Notes: generated by a model not told the origin, from the letters alone. Shown: positions 52,229 to 61,395, counted from the stretch's first letter. The stretch: DNA of 64,000 nt from Rhodococcus aetherivorans (GCF_011058165.1 NZ_JAALEG010000017.1:22754-86753); one strand, 5' to 3'. Numbers and translations are program-made.

Positions 52229-53601
52229 GGCTCCTCTTTCCTCCCGAGCGGCTCGAGTTCGTCGGGCGCGAAGTACAGGTAGCGCCCGTACCAGTCGTGC
52301 AGGTCCGCGGCCGGATCGTCGACGAGGACGACCCCGACGTGGGTCTCGCCGTCGACGTCGGCGTGCACGGTGGCCACGCGCGCCACCCGGTCCCGGAAGA
52401 ACAGGTCCTGCGCGTCGGCCCGGCGCGACGGGTGCAGCCGCACCAGGCTGCCCTGCGCGACCCGGATCCCGCCGATCAGCACCCCGTCCGTCTCGGGCCG
52501 GACGCTGGTGTCCGCCTCGGGGGTCCACCAGTCGACGCCGTCGGGCAGTTCTGGAATCAGCCCGCCCTCGCGGTGCGGGTCCCGCAGGATGCCGTGCAGG
52601 GCCTGCATCTCGGCGGGGGTCATCGTCTCGCAGCGTTCGACGATCTGCGCGGCCCGGGGGTCGGTGGCCCGCGCCTCGGCCTTCTCCTCGTCGGTCAGGG
52701 TCAGGACCCGCAGGGTGAGGATCTCGTCGATCTCGGTGGCGTCGAACAGGTCCCCGCCGCTCTGCTCGGCGACCTGCGGATGGTCGTACAGGATGATCGG
52801 GGACACCAGCAGCGTGGCGGACTCGCCGGGTGTGGCGGGGTCGGCGTCGCCGGCGAGGACCGGGAAACACCGGGTGTGTGCGCACTCGTCCGCGAGGCCG
52901 GCGACGTCGGCGGGCGGCTCGAGCAGCGAGACGAACCGCCCGCCGCGGGCGGCGAGGATCAGATGCGCCCCGATCAGCGATCGTCGCAGCGCGTCGGCGG
53001 CGTCCACGGGTGCGTCGCCGGTGTTCTCGACGGCGAGATCCAGGCGCATCGCCGCACCGGTTCCGGCGGACGGGCCCCGCTCCACGCGGACGACGGCGTG
53101 CACCGGCCACCGCGTGCGTACCACCCGGCCGGTGACGGCACCGTCCGCGGCGGTGAGCAGTTCGATGTCCGCACCGCCGGGAACGGCGACCGGAACCGTA
53201 CGCGGGACGGCGAGTTCGGTGACCGGCAGCGGCCCGAGGGGAATCTCGCATTCCACGGCCTCGTCCCACCCGATCCACGAGCGGCCCGCGACGGTCAGTT
53301 CGGCCACGGTGACGTAGTCGTCGCCGTCGCGGCGCTGCACCGTGCGGGTCTGCAGTTGCAGGAACCGCACGACCACGTCGATCGTGGCGTCGGCGCGCAG
53401 TGGGCGCAGCACGCACTGCGTGGCCAGCGCCGGCTCCTCGCCGATCCCCGCGGCGGCGGCGCCGGGCGGGCCGAGCACACCGAACTGCCAGCGGGAGTGG
53501 TTCTTACGGGAACTCGCCCGGTACGGGTACAACAGGTACCCCTCGTACAGCACAGCGTCGGCCACCGCTCGCACCCGATCAGCCTGTCCCTGCACGGTCA
53601 C
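52225..53601 (-). CDS. 458-aa hydrogenase-island protein of unknown function
   Basis: GTG 53601 overlaps the DUF6084 stop and the end overlaps DUF6893. Its first part, AVLYEGYLLYPYRASSRKNHSRWQFGVLGP, resembles a beta-rich domain. The centre has RLDLAVENTGDAPVDAADALRRSLIGAHLILAA-like beta-sandwich features. The C-terminus has GSLVRLHPSRRADAQDLFFRDRVARV and GRYLYFAPDELEPL. No signal, helix or cofactor motif apart from isolated Cys. It is conserved with group 1h operons by position, so a scaffold or accessory role is likely. Confidence 0.75.
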   Translation of the reverse strand: MTVQGQADRVRAVADAVLYEGYLLYPYRASSRKNHSRWQFGVLGPPGAAAAGIGEEPALATQCVLRPLRADATIDVVVRFLQLQTRTVQRRDGDDYVTVAELTVAGRSWIGWDEAVECEIPLGPLPVTELAVPRTVPVAVPGGADIELLTAADGAVTGRVVRTRWPVHAVVRVERGPSAGTGAAMRLDLAVENTGDAPVDAADALRRSLIGAHLILAARGGRFVSLLEPPADVAGLADECAHTRCFPVLAGDADPATPGESATLLVSPIILYDHPQVAEQSGGDLFDATEIDEILTLRVLTLTDEEKAEARATDPRAAQIVERCETMTPAEMQALHGILRDPHREGGLIPELPDGVDWWTPEADTSVRPETDGVLIGGIRVAQGSLVRLHPSRRADAQDLFFRDRVARVATVHADVDGETHVGVVLVDDPAADLHDWYGRYLYFAPDELEPLGRKEEP

Positions 53602-54269
53602 GACGCCGCCTCCCCCGCGCCGGTCGCCGCGGCCGGCCTCGCCTCGGCCGCGGCGAGCAGTTCGGTGACCGCCGCGTCGAGATCGGTGTGCCCGTGCGCC
53701 ACCTTGTACCGGGTCAGCGCGGCCAGCGTGTCGTGCCCCATGCGGGCGAACCCGGTGCCGGGGAAGTGGCTGCGGATCATCTCGTGCCACACCGAGACCG
53801 GCAGGTCGTAGCGGGCCTCGCGGTCCCACGGCACCGGCTCGACAGCCACCCCGCCGCCGCCGCGGCCGAACACCGTCCCGCTGAACAGCAGCAGCAGCGG
53901 CACCGCGCCGTCGTCGAGGGCGTGCAGATACCGGGCGGCCGCGACCTCGAAGTCGTACGTGCACGGCAGCGGCAGTGCCGTCTCGCACTCGCCGGCGAAG
54001 CCCGGCACCATCGTGGACGTCTGCAACCACGCGAACGAGGAGAGGGTGCTGCCCCACCGGTCGCGGGTGCCGAACAGGTCCCCCAGGGCGGCCTCGGCGT
54101 CCGGACCGTAGCGTCGGCGGGCCGGTTCCAGGCGCACCTGGCAGCGCAGCGCCACGCTGTGCACCGGCGCACCCGTGGTTTCCCGGATCCGGAGGCGCGC
54201 CGAGAGGCTCGGGGTGGCGGCATACGGTTCGGGAGCGATGTCGACGACCGTGAAGTCCAGAGCGGTCAC
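53598..54269 (-). CDS. DUF6084 hydrogenase-island protein
   Basis: 223 aa, GTG 54269 with overlaps on both sides. Begins VTALDFTVVDIAPEPYAATPSLSARLRIRE-like beta strands, then SSFAWLQTSTMVPGF and CTYDFEVAAARYLHALDDG. No cysteine cluster. Companion of DUF5947 and the 458-aa protein; likely binds one of them. The C-terminal 25 residues are Ala-rich. Confidence 0.78.
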   Translation of the reverse strand: MTALDFTVVDIAPEPYAATPSLSARLRIRETTGAPVHSVALRCQVRLEPARRRYGPDAEAALGDLFGTRDRWGSTLSSFAWLQTSTMVPGFAGECETALPLPCTYDFEVAAARYLHALDDGAVPLLLLFSGTVFGRGGGGVAVEPVPWDREARYDLPVSVWHEMIRSHFPGTGFARMGHDTLAALTRYKVAHGHTDLDAAVTELLAAAEARPAAATGAGEAAS

Positions 54270-54892
54270 GCCTGCCCCCTCGCCGGGACGGGACGGCTCC
54301 GCCGGGCGACCTCCGCGAAGAAGGCGTCGAGCTCGGCACGGGCATCGGTGCCGCCGTCGAAGCCGCGCCAGACCCGTCGCAGCCGGCCGACCAGCGCGTA
54401 GCAGGCGTCGATGGGCACCAGATGACAGTCGGCGGCGCCCCGTCGCGGAACCCGCACGAGCAGCGCCTCGACGTCCGGCAGCGGGGGCACGAGCGACGGA
54501 TTGCCGCCGCACAGCGCCTCCCAGGCGTCGAGCGGCAGCTCCGATTCGGTCGCGCCGGCCGGGCCGGGATAGAACGCGACGGTCCGGCCCAGGGTCGAAT
54601 TCCGGAAGAAGAACGCCAGGTTCACCGGGATCTCGAGGCTCGCCCAGGCGCCGGGGGTGAGCGCGAACTCCGGGAAGGACAGGTACCGCTCCGGCACCGC
54701 CCGGTAGCGCAGTTCCGCCCCGGGATCGGTGAACAGCAGACAGCAGGCCCGGCACACGCACATCAGCTGGCGTGCCTGCACGTCGACGACGTGCCCGTGC
54801 CCGTCGCCGATGCCCACGGCGCACATCTCGCAGCGCTCCCCCGCCGGCCGAGGTGCGGCGATACGCTGCAGGACCTCGAAGGGGGACGGCAT
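54266..54892 (-). CDS. DUF5947 protein with six-cysteine motif
   Basis: 208 aa, ATG 54892, which shares one base with the NifU-Rieske stop. Cys21 and Cys24 (ERCEMCAVG), then Cys45, Cys47, Cys50 and Cys51 (LMCVCRACC), form a compact metal-binding site of rubredoxin or zinc type. FFFRNSTLGRTVAFYPGPAGATES and WEALCGGNPSL follow. A bound iron could make it an electron-transfer partner; a zinc would make it structural. Confidence 0.8.
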   Translation of the reverse strand: MPSPFEVLQRIAAPRPAGERCEMCAVGIGDGHGHVVDVQARQLMCVCRACCLLFTDPGAELRYRAVPERYLSFPEFALTPGAWASLEIPVNLAFFFRNSTLGRTVAFYPGPAGATESELPLDAWEALCGGNPSLVPPLPDVEALLVRVPRRGAADCHLVPIDACYALVGRLRRVWRGFDGGTDARAELDAFFAEVARRSRPVPARGQA

Positions 54893-55764
54893 CACGCCAC
54901 CCCGGCGGGCACGGCCACCGACAGCACGCCGTCCCGCACCAGCACCGGCACCGGTTCGAGGTGTTCGTCGCCCGCGTCGAGCCGGACCCCGGCACCGCGC
55001 ACGTCGAAGTGCGCCGCACAGGTCGGGCACCGCAGCACCGCCGCGTCCGCCCCGGCCCCGGCCCGCCGGTGCAGCGCCGCGCCGGCGAACGCGTGGGTGC
55101 AGACCGGGCACCGGTCCCGGTAGGCGAGGAGCTCACCGGCGACGCGGCACACCAGAACCGGCAGGCCGGCGACGACGAAGCCGCCGACCTCACCTTCCGG
55201 GATCTCGTCGAGTTCCGGCGCCGCACACCATGTTCCACGAACATCGGAATGCACCCGGGTGAACAGCGCCGCCGCGGGAATGAGTCCTTGCCCCGTGGAC
55301 CCGGCGGTCTCGACCTCGAGTTCGGTGATCTCCGGCGCCGCCGCCCGCACCGCGTCCTGCACGGCCAGCTCCAGGGTCACCGCCGACGACGGGCATCCGT
55401 GGCAGCTGCCGAGCAGACGCAACCGGACCACGTCGTCGCGGATCGCGACCAGCTCGACGTCCCCGCCGTGCGACCCGAGGTACGGGCGCACCCCGTCCAG
55501 CGCCGTGCGCACCCGGGTCTCCACGTCGTGCGGGTGCAGCCCGTGGATCAGCAGCAGGCTGGCGACCAGGTCGTCGCGCGCCAGGTCGTCCATCGCGCCG
55601 GGATACCGGGCCAGCGCGTCGCAGATTCCGGCGAGTCCCGCCCCGTAGAGTCCCATCACCTCCCGGACCAGGTCCTCGGCCCGTTCGCGCGCCGCCGGCC
55701 CGGCCGCGGAGCTCGCGTCCAGCAGTGCCTCGATACGTTCACCCGACTCCCGCCATCGCTCCAT
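54892..55764 (-). CDS. NifU-Rieske fusion protein
   Basis: 290 aa. After a helical N-terminus (1-85) comes a NifU C-terminal scaffold domain with GSCHGCPSS (Cys121, Cys124). A second domain follows with Cys222-x-His224 and Cys249-x2-His252, exact Rieske ligand spacing for a 2Fe-2S cluster, plus extra Cys219 and Cys246. It starts 3 bases after hhyL. It is the best candidate in the cluster for the electron carrier from HhyLS or for Fe-S delivery. Confidence 0.88.
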   Translation of the reverse strand: MERWRESGERIEALLDASSAAGPAARERAEDLVREVMGLYGAGLAGICDALARYPGAMDDLARDDLVASLLLIHGLHPHDVETRVRTALDGVRPYLGSHGGDVELVAIRDDVVRLRLLGSCHGCPSSAVTLELAVQDAVRAAAPEITELEVETAGSTGQGLIPAAALFTRVHSDVRGTWCAAPELDEIPEGEVGGFVVAGLPVLVCRVAGELLAYRDRCPVCTHAFAGAALHRRAGAGADAAVLRCPTCAAHFDVRGAGVRLDAGDEHLEPVPVLVRDGVLSVAVPAGVA

Positions 55765-55767
55765 CCG

Positions 55768-57552
55768 TCACTCCCCGGTGACCGACTGGGTCGGCGAGTG
55801 CAGTTTCTCGAGGGTCTTCCCGTCTCCGAGGTACATGTGCACCCCGCAGGGCAGGCACGGGTCGAAACTGCGCACGGTGCGCATGATGTCGATGCCCTTG
55901 AAGTGCTCGCGGTCGTTCTCCTCGAAGATCGGCTGCCCCTGCACCGCATCCTCGTACGGGCCGGGTGTGCCGTAGCTGTCGCGCGGGCTGGCGTTCCACG
56001 GTGTCGGCGGATACGGATGGTAGTTGGCGATCTTCCCGTCGCGGATCACCAGATGATGCGAGAGAACGCCGCGCACCGCCTCGGTGAACCCGCAGCCGAT
56101 GCCCTCGTCGGGGACCTCGAACGGTTCCCAGGTCTTGGTGCGCCCGGCCCGGATCTCCACCAGCGCCTTCTCGGCGAAGTGCAGGGCGCACGCCGCGGCG
56201 TAGGCCTGGAAGTAGGTGCGGGCCCGGTTGCGTTCGAGGGTGTTGCTGCCGTGCTGCGGGATCTTCCACTCCAACGTCACCGGCCCCTTCAGCGCGGTCT
56301 TGGGGAGGTTGATCTGCACGCTCGACCCGGTGGACTTGACGTAGCCGATGTCGACAAGCCCGGCCAGCGCCGTCGACCACAGCCGGGCCAGCGGCCCGCC
56401 TCCGGTGTCGAGGGCCAGGTAGTCGGTGCCGTCGAACCAGCGGGGCGACATCACCCAGCTGTACTTGTCCTCGAGATCGCGTTTCTGTGGTCTCGGATTG
56501 GTGTGCTGGTTCCAGGGATGGCGACGGTCCACCGGATTGCCCAGCGGATCGGTCTTCACGAACATCTCCTGATCCGTCCAGTCCTCGTAGTACGAGGAGC
56601 CGAGCAGGATGCGCAGGCCCAGGTTGATGTCCACCAGCGAGGTCGTCACCAGCTTGCCGTCGACGACCACCCCCGGGGTGACGAACATCTTCCGGCCCCA
56701 GTCCTCCATGTCCCGGTAGGCGAAGTTGCACGTCTCCGGGTCCTGGAACGAACCCCAGCACCCGAGCAGGGTGCGCCGCAGCCCCACCTTCTCGTACCCC
56801 GGCAGCGCCTCGTAGAAGAAGTCGAACAGGTCGTCGTGCATGGGCACGACCTTCTTCATGAACTCGACGTAGCGCATGAGCCGGGTCAGGTAGTCGGTCA
56901 TCAGCTGGATCGTGGCGACCGTGCCGACACCGCCCGGGTACAGGGTGGACGGGTGCACGTGGCGACCCTCCATGAGACAGAACATCTCCCGGGTCGAGCG
57001 GCTCACGTGCAGCGCCTCGCGGTAGAACTCGCCGGTGAACGGGTTGAGCGAGCGCATGATGTCCGCGATCGTGCGGTAGCCGTGCTGGTCCGCCCGGGGG
57101 GCCCGGGTGTTCTCGGCCTTCGCCAGCACCCCCGGATTGGTCTCGGAGACCATCTTCTCGCAGTAGTCGACCCCCACCAGGTTCTCCTGGAAGATGTTGT
57201 GGTCGAACATGTATTCCGCGGCCTCACCGAGGTTGACGATCCACTCACCGAGGTGCGGCGGCCTGGCGCCGTACGCCATGTTCTGCGCATAACAGGAACA
57301 GGTGGCGTGGTTGTCCCCGCAGATACCGCAGATGCGGCTGGTGATGAAATGCGCGTCGCGCGGGTCCTTGCCCTTCATGAACAGCGAGTAGCCACGGAAG
57401 ATCGACGAGGTGCTGTGACATTCGGCCACTTCGCGGTTCGCGAAGTCGATCTTCGTGTAGATACCCAGACTGCCCACGATTCTGGTGATCGGATCCCACG
57501 CCATCTCCACCAGGTTGCTGCCGGCGGCGGGATCGGGGACGGTGGCTGTCAT
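55768..57552 (-). CDS. hhyL: [NiFe]-hydrogenase large subunit, group 1h (HhyL)
   Basis: 594 aa. N-terminal nickel motif SRICGICGDNHATCSC (Cys75, Cys78) and C-terminal DPCLPCGVH (Cys566, Cys569) provide the four Cys ligands. 22 residues follow His572 and should be cut by the adjacent protease. The full sequence is of the actinobacterial high-affinity type (RITRIVGSLGIYTKIDFANR-like start). It oxidises H2, down to atmospheric levels in this group, and feeds the respiratory chain. Directly after hhyS. Confidence 0.97.
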   Translation of the reverse strand: MTATVPDPAAGSNLVEMAWDPITRIVGSLGIYTKIDFANREVAECHSTSSIFRGYSLFMKGKDPRDAHFITSRICGICGDNHATCSCYAQNMAYGARPPHLGEWIVNLGEAAEYMFDHNIFQENLVGVDYCEKMVSETNPGVLAKAENTRAPRADQHGYRTIADIMRSLNPFTGEFYREALHVSRSTREMFCLMEGRHVHPSTLYPGGVGTVATIQLMTDYLTRLMRYVEFMKKVVPMHDDLFDFFYEALPGYEKVGLRRTLLGCWGSFQDPETCNFAYRDMEDWGRKMFVTPGVVVDGKLVTTSLVDINLGLRILLGSSYYEDWTDQEMFVKTDPLGNPVDRRHPWNQHTNPRPQKRDLEDKYSWVMSPRWFDGTDYLALDTGGGPLARLWSTALAGLVDIGYVKSTGSSVQINLPKTALKGPVTLEWKIPQHGSNTLERNRARTYFQAYAAACALHFAEKALVEIRAGRTKTWEPFEVPDEGIGCGFTEAVRGVLSHHLVIRDGKIANYHPYPPTPWNASPRDSYGTPGPYEDAVQGQPIFEENDREHFKGIDIMRTVRSFDPCLPCGVHMYLGDGKTLEKLHSPTQSVTGE

Positions 57553-57576
57553 CGGGCTGCCTCTCTCGGGGCGGGA

Positions 57577-58632
57577 CTACCAGGTACGGGTCGCGCCGGT
57601 GGTGAGTTCCGTACCGGGCGTACGCCAGGTCGGCTCCTTGTCCAATGTGCTCTTCGTCAGGCTCCGCAGCTGCCGCACGGCCGAGCCGTACACGCCGACC
57701 GCCCGCGTCGAGAGCTTCCCCCCGGGCGGCTCGTCCATGAACGGCATGAACTTGTCCGGGAAGCCGGGCATCGTGCAGCCGATGCAGATACCCCCGACGT
57801 TGGGGCATCCGCCGATTCCGTTCATCCAACCACGTTTGGGGACATTGCATTTGACAACCGGCCCCCAGCAGCCGATCTTCACGATGCACTTCGGGGAGCC
57901 GTACTCGGTGGCGAAGTCGCCCTGCTCGTAGTACCCGGCGCGATCGCAGCCCTCGTGGACGGTGATGCCGAACAGCCACTGCGGCCGCAGCGCCTCGTCC
58001 AGCGGGATCATCGGCGCCTGATTCGTCGCCTGGTACAGCAGGTAGGTCAGCGTCTCGGACAGGTTGTCCGGCTGGATGGGGCATCCCGGCACGCACACGA
58101 TCGGGATACCCGCCTTCGACTTCCATTCCCAGCCCAGGTAGTCGGGCACGCCCATCGCGCCGGTCGGGTTACCGGCCATGGCGTGAATGCCGCCGTACGT
58201 GGCGCAGGTGCCCGCCGCGACGATCGCCGTGGCCTTCGGCGCCAGCCGGTCGAGCCACTCGCTGGTGGTGATCGGTTGCCCGGTCTCTTCGTTGTTGCCG
58301 AAGCCGGACCAGTACCCCTCGTCGTGCAGCTTCTCGTTGGGGATCGAACCCTCGACCACCAGCACGAACGGCTCGAGCTCGCCGCGGTCCGCCTTGCGGA
58401 ACCATTCGAGGAAGTCGTCCGCACCACCCTGGGGGCCGCATTCGAAATCGATCAGCGGCCAATGCACCGCGACCTTCGGCAGCCCCGGCAGCGCGCCGAG
58501 TGCAATCTCTTCCACACTGGGTTGCGTGGCGGCGGTGAGAGCCACGGAATCGCCGTCGCAACTGAGCCCGGCGTTGATCCACAACACGTGGATCAAGGCC
58601 TCTTCGGCCGCCTGGGCCTCGGGTGTGGGCAT
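57577..58632 (-). CDS. hhyS: [NiFe]-hydrogenase small subunit, group 1h (HhyS)
   Basis: 351 aa from ATG 58632 (GGAAGGTGG upstream). Near the start NAGLSCDGDSVAL gives Cys25 followed by Asp26 and Asp28. Group 1h uses a 3Cys-1Asp proximal cluster, tied to oxygen tolerance. Further cluster ligands lie in GTCATYGG, CVPGCPIQPDN, HEGCDRAGYY, CIVKIGCWGPVVKCNVPKRG and GGICIGCTMPGF. There is no Tat signal and no C-terminal anchor, as expected for this group. Confidence 0.97.
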   Translation of the reverse strand: MPTPEAQAAEEALIHVLWINAGLSCDGDSVALTAATQPSVEEIALGALPGLPKVAVHWPLIDFECGPQGGADDFLEWFRKADRGELEPFVLVVEGSIPNEKLHDEGYWSGFGNNEETGQPITTSEWLDRLAPKATAIVAAGTCATYGGIHAMAGNPTGAMGVPDYLGWEWKSKAGIPIVCVPGCPIQPDNLSETLTYLLYQATNQAPMIPLDEALRPQWLFGITVHEGCDRAGYYEQGDFATEYGSPKCIVKIGCWGPVVKCNVPKRGWMNGIGGCPNVGGICIGCTMPGFPDKFMPFMDEPPGGKLSTRAVGVYGSAVRQLRSLTKSTLDKEPTWRTPGTELTTGATRTW

Positions 58633-58708
58633 GCCGACCACCTTCCGGAGCGCCCCACGCTCCTGCGCCGCAGGAGTCGACCCTCGGCCCACTTGCGCGG
58701 CGCTTTCT

Positions 58709-58739
58709 CTATTAACGCCCCGTTCCGGAGGGATGTCAA
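58709..58739 (-). promoter_or_regulatory. Promoter of hhySL
   Basis: On the coding strand TTGACA (58739-58734) is followed by TAATAG (58714-58709) with a 19-base spacer, between hypB and hhyS. A CTCCTGC/GCAGGAG hairpin (58660-58676) lies in the leader. This gives hhyS its own promoter within the array. Confidence 0.6.
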
Positions 58740-58743
58740 CGAA

Positions 58744-59583
58744 TCATGATCGTCCCGACCGGCGGTCGGCGATCCAGCGGTACCACGCCTCCATGCCCTC
58801 CCCCGTGGTGGCCGACACCGCGAGCACCTCCACGCCGGGGTTGACCGATCCGGCGTGGCGGACACAGGTTTCGAGTTCGAAGTCGACATACGGCAGCAGG
58901 TCGACCTTGTTGACGACGACGAGATCGGCGACCGCGAAGATGTGCGGATACTTGAGCGGTTTGTCCGTTCCCTCCGGCGTCGAGATGAGCACCACCTTGG
59001 CCTGCTCCCCCAGATCGAAGAGGGCCGGGCACACCAGATTCCCCACGTTCTCCACGAACAACAGCGTTCCCGGAGCCGGATCCAGGGCGGTGAGCGCGTC
59101 GTGCATCATCTGCGCGTCGAGATGGCATCCGGCACCGGTATTGACCTGCACCGCGGCGCATCCCGTCGAGCGGATGCGCTCGACATCGAGCAGGGTCTCC
59201 TGGTCGCCCTCGATCACCGCGATCGGCGCGGAGCCGGACAGCTCACGGATCGTTCGTTCGAGCAGGGTGGTCTTGCCGGCCCCCGGCGAACTCATCACGT
59301 TGATCGCCGTCACGCCGCGACCCGCGAGCCACCCTCGCGTACGCTCGGCGAGCAGGTCGTTCTTCGCGAGCACCTGCTGTTCGAGAGTGACGGTCTCGGT
59401 CTGCACGGGCGCACGGTCGTGCTCGTGGCCGTGGTCGTGCTCGTGGTCGTGCTCGTGGTCGTGGCCGTGGCCGTGCTCGTGGCCGTGCTCGTGGCCGCGC
59501 TCGGCGCCGTGGGGAAGGTCGTGCGCGTGCGGCACCGTGATCCGCGGCCCCGCCTCGTCGTCACAGCCACAGGTGGCACACAT
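58744..59583 (-). CDS. hypB: Nickel-inserting GTPase HypB with His-rich region
   Basis: 279 aa. N-terminal MCATCGC is the CxxCGC high-affinity metal site. A strongly His-rich stretch (about 19-55, HGHEHGHGHDHEHDHEHDHG) stores nickel. The GTPase domain has MSSPGAGKTTLLERT (Walker A), EGDQET, and VVNKVDLLPY for guanine binding. It delivers Ni to the large subunit with HypA. Four bases after hypA. Confidence 0.97.
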   Translation of the reverse strand: MCATCGCDDEAGPRITVPHAHDLPHGAERGHEHGHEHGHGHDHEHDHEHDHGHEHDRAPVQTETVTLEQQVLAKNDLLAERTRGWLAGRGVTAINVMSSPGAGKTTLLERTIRELSGSAPIAVIEGDQETLLDVERIRSTGCAAVQVNTGAGCHLDAQMMHDALTALDPAPGTLLFVENVGNLVCPALFDLGEQAKVVLISTPEGTDKPLKYPHIFAVADLVVVNKVDLLPYVDFELETCVRHAGSVNPGVEVLAVSATTGEGMEAWYRWIADRRSGRS

Positions 59584-59587
59584 CGCT

Positions 59588-59917
59588 TCAGCTCACCTCC
59601 ATCGACACGATGCGAAGCTCGCGACCCGACCGCACTTCGACATCGGCACTTCCGCAGGAGCACAACAGAATCGGATCGAACAGTGCGAATTCGGTCCCGC
59701 AGACCCGACAGTGCCCGACACCGGCGGGCGTCTCGATGTCCAACCGTGCACCTTCCGCGACGGTGCCCACCGTGACCAGCTCGAAGCAGAACAGCATCGA
59801 GTCGGGGATCACGGCACACAGCGCTCCCACCGCGACGCGCACACTGTGCACGCGACGGTCGCCGGCGTGCTCGCACACCGCGTCCACGACGCTCTGCGCG
59901 ATCGACAATTCATGCAT
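59588..59917 (-). CDS. hypA: Nickel chaperone HypA
   Basis: 109 aa, ATG 59917. The N-terminus MHELSIAQSVV binds nickel through His2. Zinc is held by HCRVCG and LCSCGS. It starts a unit that runs into hypB with 4 bases between. The 72-bp gap upstream contains TATCGT as a possible -10 box. Confidence 0.96.
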   Translation of the reverse strand: MHELSIAQSVVDAVCEHAGDRRVHSVRVAVGALCAVIPDSMLFCFELVTVGTVAEGARLDIETPAGVGHCRVCGTEFALFDPILLCSCGSADVEVRSGRELRIVSMEVS

Positions 59918-59989
59918 CGCGGCCCCACTCCGCCCACCTCACGGGCTCGTCTTCACGATAGGCCGCGGGCCCGCCCCGGGGACGCGGAA

Positions 59990-60382
59990 TCAGATGCTTC
60001 CGTTCTCCGGGGCGGCGTGGTCACGGTCCGGGTGCGTGTGCCCGGCGTGCTGGTGGGTCGCGCCGATCGAATGCAGCAACTCGTGGACCGTCTCGTCCAC
60101 GAGGCGGTACCGCACCATACGACCCTCACGCTCCGCCGCCACCCAGCCCTGGTTGCGCAGCAGGCGCAGCGCGTGGGACACCGCGGTGCCGGTCATCTCC
60201 AGGGCTGCGGCAAGGTCCGTGACACAGATGCCCGGCGCGTGGTGCAGGCACAACAGCAAGCGCAGCCGGTTCACGTCGGACAACAGTTCGAAGCGGTGGG
60301 CCCACCGGTCGATGTCCGGCGTGTGCAGTGCCGCAACGGCGCGCTGCACGTCGGCGGGGTCGAACATTGCGCCGGACGTCAT
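59990..60382 (-). CDS. ArsR/SmtB-family metal sensor, NmtR/KmtR-like
   Basis: 130 aa, ATG 60382 (ATG 60367 possible). Winged HTH with CVTDLAAALEMTGTAVSHALRLLRNQGW. The last helix and tail carry VDETVHELLHSIGATHQHAGHTHPDRDHA, with His100, His104, His110, His112, His115 and His117 and Asp97. This is like the nickel/cobalt site of NmtR and KmtR. It probably controls the hyp genes and the CbiMNQO importer with nickel as signal. Direct regulation is inferred. Confidence 0.88.
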   Translation of the reverse strand: MTSGAMFDPADVQRAVAALHTPDIDRWAHRFELLSDVNRLRLLLCLHHAPGICVTDLAAALEMTGTAVSHALRLLRNQGWVAAEREGRMVRYRLVDETVHELLHSIGATHQHAGHTHPDRDHAAPENGSI

Positions 60383-60542
60383 GGCTGAAGTCTACGAACC
60401 CGCGGGCCGGCGTAGTGCCCACACCCGTACCGCAGGTGCGGACGGGATACCCCCCTCGTCCCACGACACGGTCCTACAGTGGAAGGGTAGACCGTGGCCG
60501 TGCCGCACGCGCGGCGTCCGCCGCGCCACAGGGGGTGCCCCG

Positions 60543-61358
60543 ATGATGGAGGAAACTTCGGTCCGCGATCTGCCTCGCGCGCTGGGGAACGAAAGCCTGA
60601 CCCGTCGGCTGGCGGAGTGCCGGCCGGCGGTGTTCCTGGACTACGACGGAGTACTCACTCCGATCGTGCCGCGACCGGAGGACGCGGTGATCTCGGACGG
60701 CATGCGCACCGTGGTCCGGGAACTCGCGTCACGCTGCCCGGTATGCGTCGTCACCGGCCGGGACCGGGCGGTGGTGCAGCAGCTGATGGGTATCGACGAC
60801 CTGGTGGTGGCCGGCAGCCACGGCTTCGACATCTGGACCCCGCAACGCGGCTCCGTCTCCGACGACCGCGTCGCCCGGTTCGCGGACCTCGTCGCGGCGG
60901 TGACCGACCGGCTCCGCACCGAGATCGGGGCGATCCCCGGGGCGCTGGTGGAGCCCAAACGGGCGTCGGTCGCCGTGCACTATCGGCTCGCCGAACCCGC
61001 CGACCGGAACCGGATCGCGACGGTCGTGCAGGGGCTGCTCTCCGAGTACCGCGGCGAGCTGAAGGTCACCCCGGGGAAGATGGTGTACGAGCTCGCGCCC
61101 GCCGTCGACTGGGACAAGGGCCGAGCCGTGCTGTACCTGATCGAGGTGCTCGACCTCGACTCCGCCGGCACCGTACCGGTGTACCTGGGCGACGACATCA
61201 CCGACGAGGACGCCTTCCGGGCGCTGCGCGGACGTGGGATCGGCATCCTCGTCGGCCGGGCGGACGATCCGGAGATGGCAGGCCGGACCACGGCCGCCGA
61301 GTTCGTGCTCTCCTCCGTCGACGAGGTGGAGCGCTTTCTGACCGCACTGGCGCGGTGA
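60543..61358 (+). CDS. otsB: Trehalose-6-phosphate phosphatase-like HAD protein
   Basis: 271 aa. HAD motif I FLDYDGVLTPIV, motif II VVTGRDR, motif III region KVTPGKMVYELAP and motif IV LGDDITDEDAF, all as in OtsB. It removes phosphate from trehalose-6-phosphate. The GH65 gene follows after 37 bases. In M. tuberculosis OtsB1 (Rv2006) these two domains are fused in one chain. The start could be ATG 60543 or 60546. Confidence 0.9.
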   Translation: MMEETSVRDLPRALGNESLTRRLAECRPAVFLDYDGVLTPIVPRPEDAVISDGMRTVVRELASRCPVCVVTGRDRAVVQQLMGIDDLVVAGSHGFDIWTPQRGSVSDDRVARFADLVAAVTDRLRTEIGAIPGALVEPKRASVAVHYRLAEPADRNRIATVVQGLLSEYRGELKVTPGKMVYELAPAVDWDKGRAVLYLIEVLDLDSAGTVPVYLGDDITDEDAFRALRGRGIGILVGRADDPEMAGRTTAAEFVLSSVDEVERFLTALAR

Positions 61359-61395
61359 TCGCGGACCACGCCACGGGAGTCCGGGAGGGAACGTC

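Noticed and set aside
59410..59520. Low-complexity GTG/CTC repeat as a non-coding microsatellite
   Set aside because: It encodes the His-rich stretch of HypB in frame, a known nickel-storage feature.
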